64,000 nt of DNA from Glutamicibacter sp. JC586 (GCF_009805585.1 NZ_VHIN01000010.1:62001-126000); one strand, 5' to 3'. Shown: positions 1-9,195, counted from the first letter of the stretch. A program made the numbers and translations. The notes: a model not told the origin generated them from the sequence alone.

Positions 1-30
1 CTCGTTGGTTTCAGAAACAAGTTTGTTCAA
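1..30 (-). CDS. paaD: PaaD-like protein, N-terminal start only (runs off left edge)
   Basis: Only the first ten codons are inside the window. Reading leftward there is a TTG start at 28-30 preceded by a GGGAG ribosome site, 31 bases after the paaC stop, and the frame stays open to the edge (M-N-K-L-V-S-E-T-N-E). In phenylacetyl-CoA epoxidase operons the gene after paaC is normally paaD, which is needed to mature the oxygenase. The identity is inferred from gene order alone, because too little protein is visible to show homology. Confidence 0.5.
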   Translation of the reverse strand, partial: MNKLVSETNE

Positions 31-61
31 GACTGCTCCCCTCTCAGGAAGTGATCAGTAG

Positions 62-922
62 TTACCAGCTGGCGCCGGGATGTTTACGTGCCAGTACTTG
101 CATTTCAGCGAGCAGATAACCCAAATGTTCGGAGTGTTCACCGATTCGACCATGGGCCATCGCTTGCCCGGTAGCCGGAATCTGCAAACCCGCCTCGGTC
201 AGCACAGCTCCGATTTGTTCATCCCAAGCCTGGCGAAGGGTCGATGGCAATACAGCCACACCTTCCAAATCTTGGTGGATCTGTTCGTCGCGGAACATTT
301 CATCGACGTATGGCCAGAGAATTTCTAGCGCATGACGCATCTTTTCCGCCGATTCCTCGGTTCCCTGCCCCAAACGGATGGTCCACGCGGTCGCATGGTC
401 GCGATGATAGTCAACTTCCTTGACCGCTTTGGCCGCGATAGCTGCCAAGGTTTCATCAGTCGAGGCGGTGAGCTCTCGGTAGAGCAGGTGCTGGAAGATT
501 GAAACGATCAGCTGGCGAATAATCGTGACCCCGAAGTGCCCATTGGGTTGCTCGACGATCCACAGCGAAGTGAATTCTTCTTCCTCTCGCCAGTACGCTA
601 AGTCATCTTCGGTTTTGTCCCACGCTAGTGAGGCATAAGTGAGGAACGAACGCGCATGTCCGAGAATATCTAGAGCGATATTACCCAGGGCGACGTCTTC
701 TTCAAGCTCAGGGGCGCGTGAAATCCAGTGCGCCAGGCGTTGAGCCAGGATCAGTGAGTCATCCCCGAGCGTTAGCGCGTACTTCGCAACTTGTTCGCTG
801 GGTGCTTGCCCGTTCACGGCAATGTCTTCTGGCCGAAGTGCATTGCCCGGAGTCACTCGCGTTGCCGAGGCTAGTGCGTCGCCGAAGCTGTCGAGCTCTG
901 CATCCAATTCTTCATGCTTCAC
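62..922 (-). CDS. paaC: Phenylacetyl-CoA 1,2-epoxidase structural subunit PaaC
   Basis: This is the structural partner of the diiron subunit PaaA in the cytoplasmic multicomponent oxygenase that epoxidises phenylacetyl-CoA. The 286-residue helical protein matches PaaC in length and in the region around residues 55-100 (LILAQRLAHW, ALDILGHARSFL). As expected for PaaC, it keeps the ferritin-like fold but is not the main metal-binding subunit. It starts at GTG 922 and overlaps the paaB stop as GTGA, so translation is probably coupled. It lies in the leftward operon paaA-paaB-paaC-(paaD), driven from the operator-containing promoter near 2.25 kb. Confidence 0.93.
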   Translation of the reverse strand: MKHEELDAELDSFGDALASATRVTPGNALRPEDIAVNGQAPSEQVAKYALTLGDDSLILAQRLAHWISRAPELEEDVALGNIALDILGHARSFLTYASLAWDKTEDDLAYWREEEEFTSLWIVEQPNGHFGVTIIRQLIVSIFQHLLYRELTASTDETLAAIAAKAVKEVDYHRDHATAWTIRLGQGTEESAEKMRHALEILWPYVDEMFRDEQIHQDLEGVAVLPSTLRQAWDEQIGAVLTEAGLQIPATGQAMAHGRIGEHSEHLGYLLAEMQVLARKHPGASW

Positions 923-1209
923 AGATGCTTCACTCCTTCACTGGCTTTGTAATAGGTGGCGTGACGGTAGTCTTTGCCCTGTGGGGATTCAAAGAAGGAA
1001 TCTTTTTCATCTGGGTCAGAGCTGATGATGTCGCTGGACTTCACAACCCAGAGCGAAACGCCTTCGTTGCGTCGGGTGTAAAGATCGCGGGCGTTGCGCA
1101 CGGCCATCTGTGCATCAGGTGCATGCAGAGATCCGGCGTGCACATGCGAGAGTCCTCGGGAGGAACGGACAAATACTTCCCACAGGGGCCAGTTGTTTTG
1201 TTGGCTCAT
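919..1209 (-). CDS. paaB: Phenylacetyl-CoA 1,2-epoxidase subunit PaaB
   Basis: Small subunit of the PAA-CoA epoxidase, thought to bridge the PaaAC core. The true start is ATG 1207-1209, giving 96 residues that begin M-S-Q-Q-N-N-W-P-L-W-E-V-F-V-R. The reading frame is open 24 codons further upstream, but that extension lies inside paaA. Family signatures are WEVFVRS near the N terminus, HAGSLHAPDAQMA and ARDLYTRRNEGVSLWVV. The start lies one base beyond the paaA stop and the stop overlaps the paaC GTG, so the order is tightly coupled. Length and motifs are typical of PaaB. Confidence 0.93.
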   Translation of the reverse strand: MSQQNNWPLWEVFVRSSRGLSHVHAGSLHAPDAQMAVRNARDLYTRRNEGVSLWVVKSSDIISSDPDEKDSFFESPQGKDYRHATYYKASEGVKHL

Positions 1210-1210
1210 C

Positions 1211-2197
1211 CTAGGCAACCTCACTTTGTGCTTGTTTTGCGGCGTAGGCAGATGCAGCTTCACGAACCCAAGCACCTTCACGGTGCGCTTCGCGGCGACG
1301 TTCTAGTCGTTGGGAGTTAGCTGGGCCGTTGCCCTTGATGACGTTCATAAATTCGTCCCAGTTCAGATCCTTGTGGATCCACTGCTTCTTCTCTTCGTCG
1401 AAGTGCAGTTCCGGATCTGGCAAGGTCATCCCCAGTACCTTGACCTGTTCGGCAATCATGCCAACAAAGCGTTGGCGCAATTCGTCATTGGAGAACCGTT
1501 TGATGTTCCAGGCCATGGACTGTTGCGAGTTGGGTGACTGATCATCCGGCGGACCGAACATCATCAACGATGGTTCATAGAAGCGGTTGATGGCATCTTG
1601 AGCCATCTTTTTCTGTGCTTCGGTTCCACGCGAGAGCGCAAGCAGGATCTCAAATCCTTGTCGCTGGTGGAAAGATTCTTCCTTGCAGATACGCACCATC
1701 GCGCGCCCGTAGGGACCATAGGAAGCGCGGCACAATGGCACCTGATTTGCAATGGCGGCCCCGTCTACGAGCCAGCCGATCGCTCCCATATCTGCCCATG
1801 AGCGCGCGGTGTAGTTAAAGATGGACGAGTACTTTGCACGGCCAGTCAGCAACTGATCGTTCAGTTCGTCTCGGCTGGTTCCCAATGTCTCGGCGGCCGA
1901 GTAAAGGTATAACCCGTGCCCAGCCTCATCCTGAACTTTGGCCATCAGAATGGACTTGCGCTTCAGCGATGGTGCGCGCGTAATCCAGTTGGCTTCAGGT
2001 TGCATACCGATGATCTCGGAGTGGGCATGCTGTGAGACTTGGCGAGTCAACGTTTTTCGGTAGGCCTCTGGCATCCAATCGCGTGGTTCCACGCGCGAGT
2101 CCTTGCCGATCAAGGCATCAAAACGAGCTTGGGATTGCTCTTCTTCGTAGCTTGGAACAGCGCTGAGTCCCGATTCCTGCGACGCACTCGGTGCCAT
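1211..2197 (-). CDS. paaA: Phenylacetyl-CoA 1,2-epoxidase catalytic subunit PaaA
   Basis: Catalytic diiron oxygenase subunit that inserts one oxygen atom into the ring of phenylacetyl-CoA (328 residues). Carboxylate/histidine ligands of the ferritin-like fold can be seen in the E-x-x-H type stretch [17 protein letters not shown] and again in [12 protein letters not shown]. The ATG at 2197 follows a GAGGTG ribosome site. It is the first gene of the leftward paa operon, with a TetR-type operator overlapping the promoter about 25-50 bases upstream. Length and residues look intact. The reductase PaaE would lie left of the window. Confidence 0.95.
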   Translation of the reverse strand: MAPSASQESGLSAVPSYEEEQSQARFDALIGKDSRVEPRDWMPEAYRKTLTRQVSQHAHSEIIGMQPEANWITRAPSLKRKSILMAKVQDEAGHGLYLYSAAETLGTSRDELNDQLLTGRAKYSSIFNYTARSWADMGAIGWLVDGAAIANQVPLCRASYGPYGRAMVRICKEESFHQRQGFEILLALSRGTEAQKKMAQDAINRFYEPSLMMFGPPDDQSPNSQQSMAWNIKRFSNDELRQRFVGMIAEQVKVLGMTLPDPELHFDEEKKQWIHKDLNWDEFMNVIKGNGPANSQRLERRREAHREGAWVREAASAYAAKQAQSEVA

Positions 2198-2222
2198 GGG
2201 TTCACCTCTTCGAAAACAAATT

Positions 2223-2271
2223 ACATACTGACCGTTCGTTCAGTATGTCAGAGTGGCTTGAGTCACGTCAA
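2223..2271 (-). promoter_or_regulatory. paaA promoter with palindromic TetR-type operator (site 1)
   Basis: The arms ACATACTGA (2223-2231) and TCAGTATGT (2240-2248) form a perfect inverted repeat around the core CCGTTCGT. On the minus strand a -35 TTGACG (2271-2266) and a -10 CATACT (2247-2242) are 18 bases apart, so the palindrome covers the -10 box. That is a repressor geometry. Related palindromes precede paaI, paaZ and paaJ in this window, and a TetR gene follows paaK. The sequence is seen directly; the regulator assignment is inferred. Confidence 0.75.
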
Positions 2272-2292
2272 CATGAACTGCGCAAGGTACAA

Positions 2293-2324
2293 CAAAACCC
2301 CAAGGATCTCGCCCTGGGGTTTTG
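2293..2324 (-). terminator. Hairpin terminator after the DoxX gene
   Basis: CAAAACCCCA and TGGGGTTTTG form a 10-bp perfect stem just downstream of the leftward doxX stop at 2341. The stem ends in T-runs on both strands, so it could work in either direction. It insulates the paaA promoter from doxX transcription. Confidence 0.7.
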
Positions 2325-2340
2325 TATTAGCGCCCTAAGA

Positions 2341-2790
2341 CTAGGCGCTGACCGCTGCACGCTTTGCGCGCTTGCGACCAAAAATCAAATGATCCACGGC
2401 CCAACGACCTGGACCCATCAAGGCCAGCGCCAGCGCGCCTGCACCGAGGGCCAGTACAAGCTCAAATCCACCGTTGGCGACAAAAACGCCATTCTGCGCA
2501 TGAGCCAGCACAATTGCTCCAGCCATATCCAGCGCCAGCAAGGCGCCGAAGATGCGGGTTGCAACTCCCAGGATCAGTGCGATACCTCCAACCAATTCAA
2601 GTGTTGCCACCACCGGGGCGATGAAACTTGCCCCGGGCACACCCATCTGAGCAAAGCTGGCAGTGGTTCCGTCGATGGTGAATTGGGAGAACTTTTGCCA
2701 CCCGTGGGCGGCAAATAGAAATCCGATAGCAAGGCGCAAAACGCTCTGCGCAGCGGCAAGTAGGCGGGGATTATTTTCCAGATTATTCAA
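2341..2790 (-). CDS. DoxX family membrane protein
   Basis: 149-residue protein with four predicted membrane helices: roughly residues 15-32, 58-78, 84-104 and 110-128. The N-terminal stretch LRLAIGFLFAAHGWQKF and ELVGGIALILGVATR are typical of DoxX/DoxD-like proteins. Members are linked to thiol or redox stress systems, but the biochemical role of this branch is unknown. It is a single-gene unit between its own palindromic promoter and a terminator. The positive-charged C terminus (RKRAKRA) is probably cytoplasmic. Confidence 0.88.
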   Translation of the reverse strand: MNNLENNPRLLAAAQSVLRLAIGFLFAAHGWQKFSQFTIDGTTASFAQMGVPGASFIAPVVATLELVGGIALILGVATRIFGALLALDMAGAIVLAHAQNGVFVANGGFELVLALGAGALALALMGPGRWAVDHLIFGRKRAKRAAVSA

Positions 2791-2849
2791 GATCTAGCTC
2801 CTCAGAAACGTCAGCCGGTCAGGGGTCTTCCTGCTCGATTTCCTACACC

Positions 2850-2880
2850 ACACTATGCGGATCAACTTGAAGCTTCAAGT
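2850..2880 (-). promoter_or_regulatory. doxX promoter with 16-bp perfect palindrome
   Basis: ACTTGAAGCTTCAAGT (2865-2880) is a perfect 16-bp palindrome. On the minus strand its right half supplies a -35 TTGAAG (2878-2873), followed after 17 bases by a -10 TAGTGT (2855-2850). A regulator bound here would block the -35. TTGAA/TTCAA half-sites are common for MarR-type regulators of DoxX and oxidoreductase genes. No such regulator is encoded next to it. Confidence 0.6.
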
Positions 2881-2914
2881 ACATTCTCGCGCTAAATCGG
2901 TAACCTTGGCCACG

Positions 2915-2963
2915 AAAAACCGCGCCCCTCGAATCCAGCATGATGCCAGTTCGAGAAGCGCGG
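2915..2963 (-). terminator. Terminator of the amino-acid ABC transporter operon
   Basis: On the minus strand CCGCGC...GCGCGG arms with an inner TTCTCGAA/TTCGAG pairing are followed by TTTTT. It lies about 25 bases beyond the ATPase stop at 2989, a classic rho-independent terminator. Confidence 0.75.
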
Positions 2964-2988
2964 TATTGATTTTCTGCGGTTTTTAGCC

Positions 2989-3744
2989 CTACAGCACCTT
3001 CGACAGGAAGTCGCGAGTACGCTCTTGCTGTGGATTGCCAAAGAGTTGTTCTGGTTCACCCTGTTCGCAGACCACGCCATCAGCCATGAAGATCACGCGG
3101 TCACCGACCTCGCGGGCAAAGCCCATCTCGTGGGTCACCAAGACTAGGGTCATGCCTGAATCGGCTAGTTCCTTGATCACCTGAAGCACCTCGCCAACCA
3201 TCTCAGGGTCAAGGGCGCTAGTTGCTTCGTCAAAGAGCATGATCCCTGGAGCCATGGCCAACGCACGGGCAATCGCTACGCGCTGCTTCTGACCGCCCGA
3301 GAGCGAAGCCGGACGAGCATTCGCTTTGTCCTTAAGCCCAACGCGTTCAAGAAGTTCCAGCGCACGTGTCCGCGCCTGCGCCTTATCCATCTTCTTGAGC
3401 TCCACGGGAGCCAACATGATGTTTTCCGCAACGGTCATATGTGGGAAGAGGTTGAAGTGCTGGAACACCATTCCTACATGGCGGCGCACCTCATTGATAT
3501 CCACCTTGGGATCAGTGACATCAAAACCATCCACAATCACCTGGCCGGAGGTGATGTCTTCCAGTTTGTTCAGACAACGCAGTAGCGTGGACTTACCGGA
3601 ACCCGAGGGCCCGATCACGCACACTACTTCACCTTCACGGATATCCAGATCAATACCTTTAAGTACGTTATTTGATCCGAAGGACTTGTGTAGGTCCTTC
3701 ACCTGGATCTTTAGCTGAGAGCTTTGCTCGGTTACGGCGCTCAC
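2989..3744 (-). CDS. Polar amino acid ABC transporter ATP-binding protein
   Basis: GlnQ/HisP-type ATPase (251 residues) energising import of a polar amino acid. Walker [10 protein letters not shown], the Q-loop region [14 protein letters not shown], signature LSGGQKQR, Walker [13 protein letters not shown] and the switch histidine in LVTHEMGFA are all present. The start overlaps the stop of the upstream permease fusion by four bases (ATGA), so the two are co-translated. It is the last gene of a two-gene operon closed by a terminator. The substrate cannot be read from the ATPase; glutamine, glutamate or histidine are possible. Confidence 0.95.
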   Translation of the reverse strand: MSAVTEQSSQLKIQVKDLHKSFGSNNVLKGIDLDIREGEVVCVIGPSGSGKSTLLRCLNKLEDITSGQVIVDGFDVTDPKVDINEVRRHVGMVFQHFNLFPHMTVAENIMLAPVELKKMDKAQARTRALELLERVGLKDKANARPASLSGGQKQRVAIARALAMAPGIMLFDEATSALDPEMVGEVLQVIKELADSGMTLVLVTHEMGFAREVGDRVIFMADGVVCEQGEPEQLFGNPQQERTRDFLSKVL

Positions 3745-5207
3745 TTGTTGAACCTCCGATCGGCGTAGTTAGCCAACTTGGTCAGGGCCATGATGGCAAT
3801 GAAGTAAATGACACCCACGATGATCAGGGTTTCGGTAACACGGAAGTTTGCTGCGTAGATCTGCTGACCTTGGTAGAGCAGTTCACCAAAGCCAATGGCC
3901 AACAGCAACGAGGAGTCCTTGAGGCTGATGATCAGCTGGTTGATCAAAGATGGAGTCATCATCTTGAAGGCCTGCGGAACCACAACCTTTTGCATGGACT
4001 TGCCATAGCCAAGGCCCAGGGAGCGAGAGGCTTCCAACTGTCCTGGATCCACGGATTGAATGCCACCGCGAACGATTTCAGCAACGTAAGCGCCAGCGTT
4101 CAGCGACAAGGTCAGCACACCAGCGGTCCAGACGGAGATTTCCCAGCCGGTCAGCTGCGGCAGACCGAAGTAGAACATGAAGGCCCACAGCAACAGCGGG
4201 GTACCGCGGAAGATGTTCACAAATGTCGTAGCGATACCGCGAAGTACGATATTGCCCGAGAGCTTCATGAAGCCGAAGACTAGGCCCAACACCATCGCGA
4301 TCGCGAAGGAAATCGCAGTAACCAACAGTGTGTGCCACAGACCAGTCATCAACGCTGGGAAGGACTTGGCTGCTAGGTCAAAGAAGTTGCCTGGGGTCGA
4401 AGCGCTAGGATCAGAAAGGTACTTGTCCAGGATCTCCTGGTACTCACCATTGGCCTTCATCTCCGCAAGACCGTCGTTGAACGCTGCCAATAGGGCGGTA
4501 TTTTTGCCCTTATTCACGGCGAAACCATAAGAGCCGCCTGGCACCTTATCGGTGACGGTCTTCAGCCCGTTGCCCTGAGCGATGCCGTAGGCCAGCACCG
4601 GGTAATCATCAAACACTGCTACGGCTGAACCGGCCTTCACCGACTCATACATGGTGGCCGACTGGTCTAGGGACTTGACCGTGAATCCATATTTTTTAGC
4701 AATGGACTTGGCATAGGTTTCACCTTCAGAGCCGGTTTTAGCAACAACGGTTTTGCCGTTGAGATCCTCGTAGGCCTTGATGTCATCGTTGTTTTTAGCA
4801 ACGGCCATCTGTACCCCGGATTCGAAGTACGGCTCCGAGAAGTCGTAAATTTCTTTACGCTCATCGGTAATCGACATACCTGCAATCACGCCGTCCACCT
4901 GGTTAGAGGACAGGGCAGCAAGTGCAGCATTGAAGCCAAGGGATCGTACCTCAACTTTAAAACCTTGGTCATCCGCAATTTTTTGCAAGATGTCCATGTC
5001 AATGCCGGTCAGTTCCCCATTCTGACGGAATTCGAAAGGTGCGAAGGTAGTGTCCGTGCCGATGACGTAAGTTTGGCCGTCGACCTTTTCATTGCCTTGG
5101 GCCATGGCCGACGGCGCACCGATGACCAAAGCCATCAAACCGATGGCTGCCGCGGCAACCCATCGACTCAGGCGCCCGTGGCGGGCAACTCTCTGTTTAT
5201 TTTTCAC
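3741..5207 (-). CDS. Fused substrate-binding protein/permease of an amino acid ABC transporter
   Basis: One chain joins a secreted binding domain (after the signal peptide to about residue 260) to a HisM/GlnP-type permease domain with several membrane helices and the EAA-like motif [15 protein letters not shown]. The signal peptide shows a basic start, [17 protein letters not shown] and a cleavage-like AMA-Q. The binding domain has the family pattern [14 protein letters not shown]...LTGIDMDI. I prefer GTG 5207 (GAGAAAG six bases upstream, 488 residues). An ATG 13 codons earlier at 5246 is also possible and has a weaker-spaced AGGAAG. Such SBP-permease fusions are known mainly in Gram-positives, where the tethered domain stays at the membrane. 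Confidence 0.9.
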   Translation of the reverse strand: MKNKQRVARHGRLSRWVAAAAIGLMALVIGAPSAMAQGNEKVDGQTYVIGTDTTFAPFEFRQNGELTGIDMDILQKIADDQGFKVEVRSLGFNAALAALSSNQVDGVIAGMSITDERKEIYDFSEPYFESGVQMAVAKNNDDIKAYEDLNGKTVVAKTGSEGETYAKSIAKKYGFTVKSLDQSATMYESVKAGSAVAVFDDYPVLAYGIAQGNGLKTVTDKVPGGSYGFAVNKGKNTALLAAFNDGLAEMKANGEYQEILDKYLSDPSASTPGNFFDLAAKSFPALMTGLWHTLLVTAISFAIAMVLGLVFGFMKLSGNIVLRGIATTFVNIFRGTPLLLWAFMFYFGLPQLTGWEISVWTAGVLTLSLNAGAYVAEIVRGGIQSVDPGQLEASRSLGLGYGKSMQKVVVPQAFKMMTPSLINQLIISLKDSSLLLAIGFGELLYQGQQIYAANFRVTETLIIVGVIYFIAIMALTKLANYADRRFNK

Positions 5208-5408
5208 TGATGATCGCTTTCTCAAACTGAAGGGCGAGTGGCCCACGTTGTAGATAACTTCCTATTCCTGCAAGCCTAGGCGCAATAGGGTCAGGCTGGA
5301 AGTATTGGCACCGGTTCTTGACCCAGTGGTAACCCAACTCGACCACGATCTGTCCGCGCTGAGCATAGCCAGTGCCCACAACCACTCACGGTGAGATTGA
5401 ATAGGGGT

Positions 5409-7562
5409 ATGACTGATGCATCGTTGATTAAGAATCCTCCCGTCGCAGCCAAGCGCCCCACCACCCGCAGTTTTCACGGTGATGATTTCATCGATAACTA
5501 CGAATGGCTACGAGAGAAGAGCAGCCCGGAAGTCATCGATTATCTTAATGCCGAGAACGAGTACACCGACGTAATCACGGCAGATCAGCAGCCTCTACGC
5601 GAAGACCTATTCGGCGAAATCAAATCACGCACGGTAGAAACCGACCTCTCGGTACCGGTTCGCCGACGCGGCTGGTGGTACTTCACACGCTCGGCCGAAG
5701 GCAAGCCATACACCGTGCAGTGCCGCGTCAAGGCCAACGAATCTTCGGACCCAATAGCGGACTGGACTCCCCCAGTGATTGACCCGCAGCACAGCCTGCC
5801 GGCCGAAGAAGTCTTGCTTGATGGCAATGCGCTGGCCGAAGGTCAGCCATTCTTCTCCTTGGGTGGCATGGCGCTGAATGAAGAAGGAAACCTCTTGGCC
5901 TACTGCGTCGATAACGCAGGCGATGAGCGTTTCACCCTCTACATCAAAGACCTAAGCACCGGGCAATTGCTGCCCGATACCATCGAGGGCGTGTTTTATG
6001 GTCTGGCATTCTCGCCGGACTCTGCAACTGTGTTCTATACAGTGGTGGACGAGACTTGGCGGCCGAACCAGATTCGCGCGCACCGCTTGGGCACCGACGC
6101 GTCCGAAGACCAGCTGATCTTTGAAGAAAATGACCCAGGAATGTGGCTCGGCTTTGATTTGAGCCCGGATCGCAAGACCCTGATGATCTCCAGCGGTAAC
6201 TCTGAGTACTCGGAGACCAGCATGCTGGATTTGACCGACGACACCGCATCGGTCAGCTTGTTAGTACCTCGTGAGTTGCGTTTGCTACACGGTATCGATC
6301 TGACGCCTGCTTCGGGTCAGGCACTAATCACCCACGACTTTGAAGCACCAAACAATATGGTGTCGTTGGCTAACCTTGATCAGTTGGGCAAAGACACCAT
6401 CCCGCAGCAGTGGCAGACGGTGGTGGCCCATGAAGACACCGTGAAGATCGAAGGAACCATCCTTACCGGTTCCCACGTGGTGCTCTCGGTCCGTCGTAAT
6501 ACCTGCGAGCGGGTTCAATTATTGCCCCTAGAAGGACTAGGTACGCAGCAACAGGGTACCCCGATCGAACCAGAGTTTGACGATGAGCTATTCACCGCAT
6601 CGCCTACTTTTGCTGAACTTGATGCCCCATTGATTCGGATCAGTTACACCGCTGATTTCACCCCAGCGCGGGTCTATGATCTGTGGCTACAGGACCAGAG
6701 CTTGGTGCTGCGTAAGCAGACCCCGGTGAACAACTTCGACGCGAGCAAGTATGTATCTACTCGGGACTGGGCCACCGCTGCGGATGGGACCAAGATTCCA
6801 TTGACCGTCATGCGTCGCGCAGATCTGGATACCTCGGTGCCGCAGCCGGTATTGATCTATGGCTATGGTTCCTACGAAGCATCCATGGATCCAGGTTTTG
6901 GCATTCCACGCCTAAGCGTTTTGGATCGCGGAGTTGTTTTTGTCATCGTCCATGTACGTGGCGGTGGAGAGCTAGGTCGTGACTGGTATTTGAAGGGCAA
7001 GAAGCTTCACAAGAAAAACACGTTCACCGACTTCATTGACTCAACTAAATACCTGATTGATTCAGGTGTCGCTGATCCACAGCGCATAGTGGCACTAGGC
7101 GGATCCGCTGGAGGACTGCTGATGGGTGCCATCGCCAATATGGCCCCTCAGCTGTACACCGCAATCATCGCTCAGGTTCCATTCGTTGATGCACTGACCT
7201 CAATCCTTGACCCAGAGCTGCCGCTCTCGGCTTTGGAATGGGAAGAATGGGGTAACCCGATTGAAAGCAAGGAAGTCTACGACTACATGAAGTCGTATTC
7301 GCCGTATGAAAATGTCACCGAACAGGCTTATCCGAAGATTGCCGCCGTGACTTCTTTGAACGACACCCGTGTGCTGTACGTTGAGCCGGCCAAGTGGGTG
7401 GCCAAACTTCGCGAAGTTGGAACCGGTGATGCCCCGATCGTACTCAAGACGGAAATGGATGGCGGTCATGGTGGCGCCTCAGGTCGCTATGAGTCTTGGA
7501 AGTCGCGCGCATGGGACTACGCGTTCGCGCTTGACGCATTGGGATGCACTAAACTGATCTGA
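5409..7562 (+). CDS. ptrB: S9 family oligopeptidase (protease II-like)
   Basis: Cytoplasmic serine oligopeptidase of the prolyl oligopeptidase family (717 residues), cleaving short peptides, by family after Arg/Lys. An N-terminal seven-bladed propeller (about 60-430) is followed by an alpha/beta hydrolase domain. The nucleophile lies in GGSAGG near residue 566, the Asp in LNDTRV and the His in MDGGHGG. Downstream motifs such as YGYGSYEASMDPGF and HVRGGGELGRDWY match oligopeptidase B. ATG 5409 has AGGGG only one base upstream, so initiation may be leaderless or use the in-frame GTG at 5391. It is monocistronic or followed by the GNAT-GrpB gene 25 bases later. Confidence 0.92.
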   Translation: MTDASLIKNPPVAAKRPTTRSFHGDDFIDNYEWLREKSSPEVIDYLNAENEYTDVITADQQPLREDLFGEIKSRTVETDLSVPVRRRGWWYFTRSAEGKPYTVQCRVKANESSDPIADWTPPVIDPQHSLPAEEVLLDGNALAEGQPFFSLGGMALNEEGNLLAYCVDNAGDERFTLYIKDLSTGQLLPDTIEGVFYGLAFSPDSATVFYTVVDETWRPNQIRAHRLGTDASEDQLIFEENDPGMWLGFDLSPDRKTLMISSGNSEYSETSMLDLTDDTASVSLLVPRELRLLHGIDLTPASGQALITHDFEAPNNMVSLANLDQLGKDTIPQQWQTVVAHEDTVKIEGTILTGSHVVLSVRRNTCERVQLLPLEGLGTQQQGTPIEPEFDDELFTASPTFAELDAPLIRISYTADFTPARVYDLWLQDQSLVLRKQTPVNNFDASKYVSTRDWATAADGTKIPLTVMRRADLDTSVPQPVLIYGYGSYEASMDPGFGIPRLSVLDRGVVFVIVHVRGGGELGRDWYLKGKKLHKKNTFTDFIDSTKYLIDSGVADPQRIVALGGSAGGLLMGAIANMAPQLYTAIIAQVPFVDALTSILDPELPLSALEWEEWGNPIESKEVYDYMKSYSPYENVTEQAYPKIAAVTSLNDTRVLYVEPAKWVAKLREVGTGDAPIVLKTEMDGGHGGASGRYESWKSRAWDYAFALDALGCTKLI

Positions 7563-7587
7563 TTTGCCAGAAAGGAACTCAGCGGCC

Positions 7588-8601
7588 ATGCACCATATAA
7601 GTATCAAGGACTACCGTGATGATCCTGCGATACGCCATTTGCTGGTGCTGGCCGCTGACCCCATTGATGAGCAGGCTTTAGAACAACTACTCGATGAGTG
7701 CCAGCGGCACGAAGCGATAGCCTGCTTTGCTCCGGATGGCAGCATCACGGCATTGGCCGTTTTCCAGCACAGCGACAAGTATTCGTTGTGCCTTCACTAC
7801 CTTGCGGTGTTACCAGATTTTCATCGTCGTGGACTTGGTCGAGCATTAGTGCATCAGCTGCGCGATATTTATCAAAAGAGCGTATGGGCAACCACGGATG
7901 CGGATGCCATCGACTTCTACCGTGCACTGGGGTGCGTCATTTCGGACTCTTCACAGGACCGGCGCTGGCCCGGTATCGCTCGGTACCTGTGCACACTGCC
8001 GTACTACCCGCTGTTGCGCTCCCAGCCGGACGAAGATCCAGAATACGAAGCGGTCGGAGGTCAACTGACGCGCGGAAATATTCGTATCGAAGAACCGCAA
8101 AGTCGCTGGGTCCATGATTTTGAGACTCTTGCGGATCTGATTTCCACCGCCTTAGGCGAACAAGCACTGGCAGTGGAGCACACCGGTTCAACCTCGGTGG
8201 CAGGTCTTCCTGCCAAACCACTCATTGACATCACCCTTGTAGTTCTCGACGCCAATGATGAGTCTAGCTACGCGCCAGCGTTACACACTGCCGGTCTCAT
8301 TTTTTGGCATCGCGAACCCGGCTGGTACGCACATCGGATGTTTAAGCCATCGGTTACCTCAGGGCTTCCAGAGGCGAATATTCATGTGTTTTCAGCCGGT
8401 AGCCCCGAGTACTTACGAATGATGATTTTCAGAGATCATTTGCGTCGTAATGAGTCAGACCGAGCTGCTTATGCTTCGGTTAAGCGTCAAGCCGCAGCCC
8501 AGATTACTGCCACCGATGGCCAGGATGCTTTGGTCATGGACTACAACCGAATCAAGGAACCATTCATCCTTGCCTTACACGCTCGTCTTTTCTCTTCCTA
8601 G
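7588..8601 (+). CDS. GNAT acetyltransferase fused to a GrpB-like nucleotidyltransferase domain
   Basis: The N-terminal third (about 1-135) is a GNAT fold with an acetyl-CoA pyrophosphate-binding stretch HRRGLGRALVHQ. The C-terminal part (about 155-337) is a GrpB/UPF0157 domain with the characteristic HTGSTSVAGLPAKPLIDI and a late HLRRNESDRAAYASVKR stretch. GrpB domains belong to the nucleotidyltransferase fold but have no firm substrate. I chose ATG 7588 (AAAGGAA about ten bases before); a TTG at 7564 would add eight residues. It follows ptrB by 25 bases and may share its transcript. The fusion suggests that one small molecule or tRNA-like substrate is modified by both activities, but that is speculation. 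Confidence 0.85.
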   Translation: MHHISIKDYRDDPAIRHLLVLAADPIDEQALEQLLDECQRHEAIACFAPDGSITALAVFQHSDKYSLCLHYLAVLPDFHRRGLGRALVHQLRDIYQKSVWATTDADAIDFYRALGCVISDSSQDRRWPGIARYLCTLPYYPLLRSQPDEDPEYEAVGGQLTRGNIRIEEPQSRWVHDFETLADLISTALGEQALAVEHTGSTSVAGLPAKPLIDITLVVLDANDESSYAPALHTAGLIFWHREPGWYAHRMFKPSVTSGLPEANIHVFSAGSPEYLRMMIFRDHLRRNESDRAAYASVKRQAAAQITATDGQDALVMDYNRIKEPFILALHARLFSS

Positions 8602-8650
8602 TTTCGTCGTGCTGCCGTTCGCAACATAGCAAGGCCCAAGTCTAAATAAC

Positions 8651-8695
8651 TTGACTTAGCTCACATTTTGTTATTACCTAATGATCGTTCGGTAA
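8651..8695 (+). promoter_or_regulatory. paaI-paaK promoter with TetR-type operator (site 2)
   Basis: A good -35 TTGACT sits at 8651-8656. The inverted repeat TTACC (8674-8678) and GGTAA (8691-8695) flanks a core TAATGATCGTTC, so the operator covers the expected -10 position. The half-site GTTCGGT matches the PAA palindromes at sites 1, 3 and 4, but this copy is the most diverged. Confidence 0.65.
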
Positions 8696-8713
8696 ATAAA
8701 TCGGCGAAGGACA

Positions 8714-9163
8714 ATGATGACCAATACTCAAGTAGAAGAGCCGCTACCTCACGAGATTCTCCGCGATGACGCGACTGCCCGATGGCTAGGCATCGAAGTG
8801 ATCGAAGCTCGTGAAGGTCACGCCGTAATCTCCATGCAACTGCGAGATGAAATGCTCAACGGCTTCGGCATTGGTCACGGCGGAATGATCTTCACCTTGG
8901 CCGACACCGCATTCGCCATGAGCTGCAATGCGGTTGAAGGTTCCGAGGAAACCATCACTGTGGCTTCCGGAGCCGATATCAATTTTCTCAAACCAGCAAT
9001 TCTGGGCAGAAAGCTTACCGCCACCGGCACCCGAGTTTCGCAACAAGGACGTAGCGGACTCTACGACATCACCGTAGCCCAAGAGGGTACGGACGGGTCG
9101 ACGGAAGTCATTGCAGAATTCCGTGGCCGTTCACGCACCGTGCCAAAGCCCAAAAATAGCTAA
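8714..9163 (+). CDS. paaI: Hydroxyphenylacetyl-CoA thioesterase PaaI
   Basis: Hotdog-fold thioesterase (149 residues) that releases CoA from stalled ring-hydroxylated or other PAA pathway CoA esters. The family core is visible as MLNGFGIGHGGMIFTLADTAFA, quoted in parts: the N-G-x-G-x-x-H-G-G box around residues 48-56 and an Asp/Thr in LADTAFA. The start is ATG 8714, or the adjacent ATG 8717, behind AAGGAC. It leads a three-gene unit with paaK 32 bases downstream and a tetR gene, under operator site 2. Confidence 0.93.
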   Translation: MMTNTQVEEPLPHEILRDDATARWLGIEVIEAREGHAVISMQLRDEMLNGFGIGHGGMIFTLADTAFAMSCNAVEGSEETITVASGADINFLKPAILGRKLTATGTRVSQQGRSGLYDITVAQEGTDGSTEVIAEFRGRSRTVPKPKNS

Positions 9164-9195
9164 TCCCCCATTCAATTTCTGACGAAAGTTCGAGC

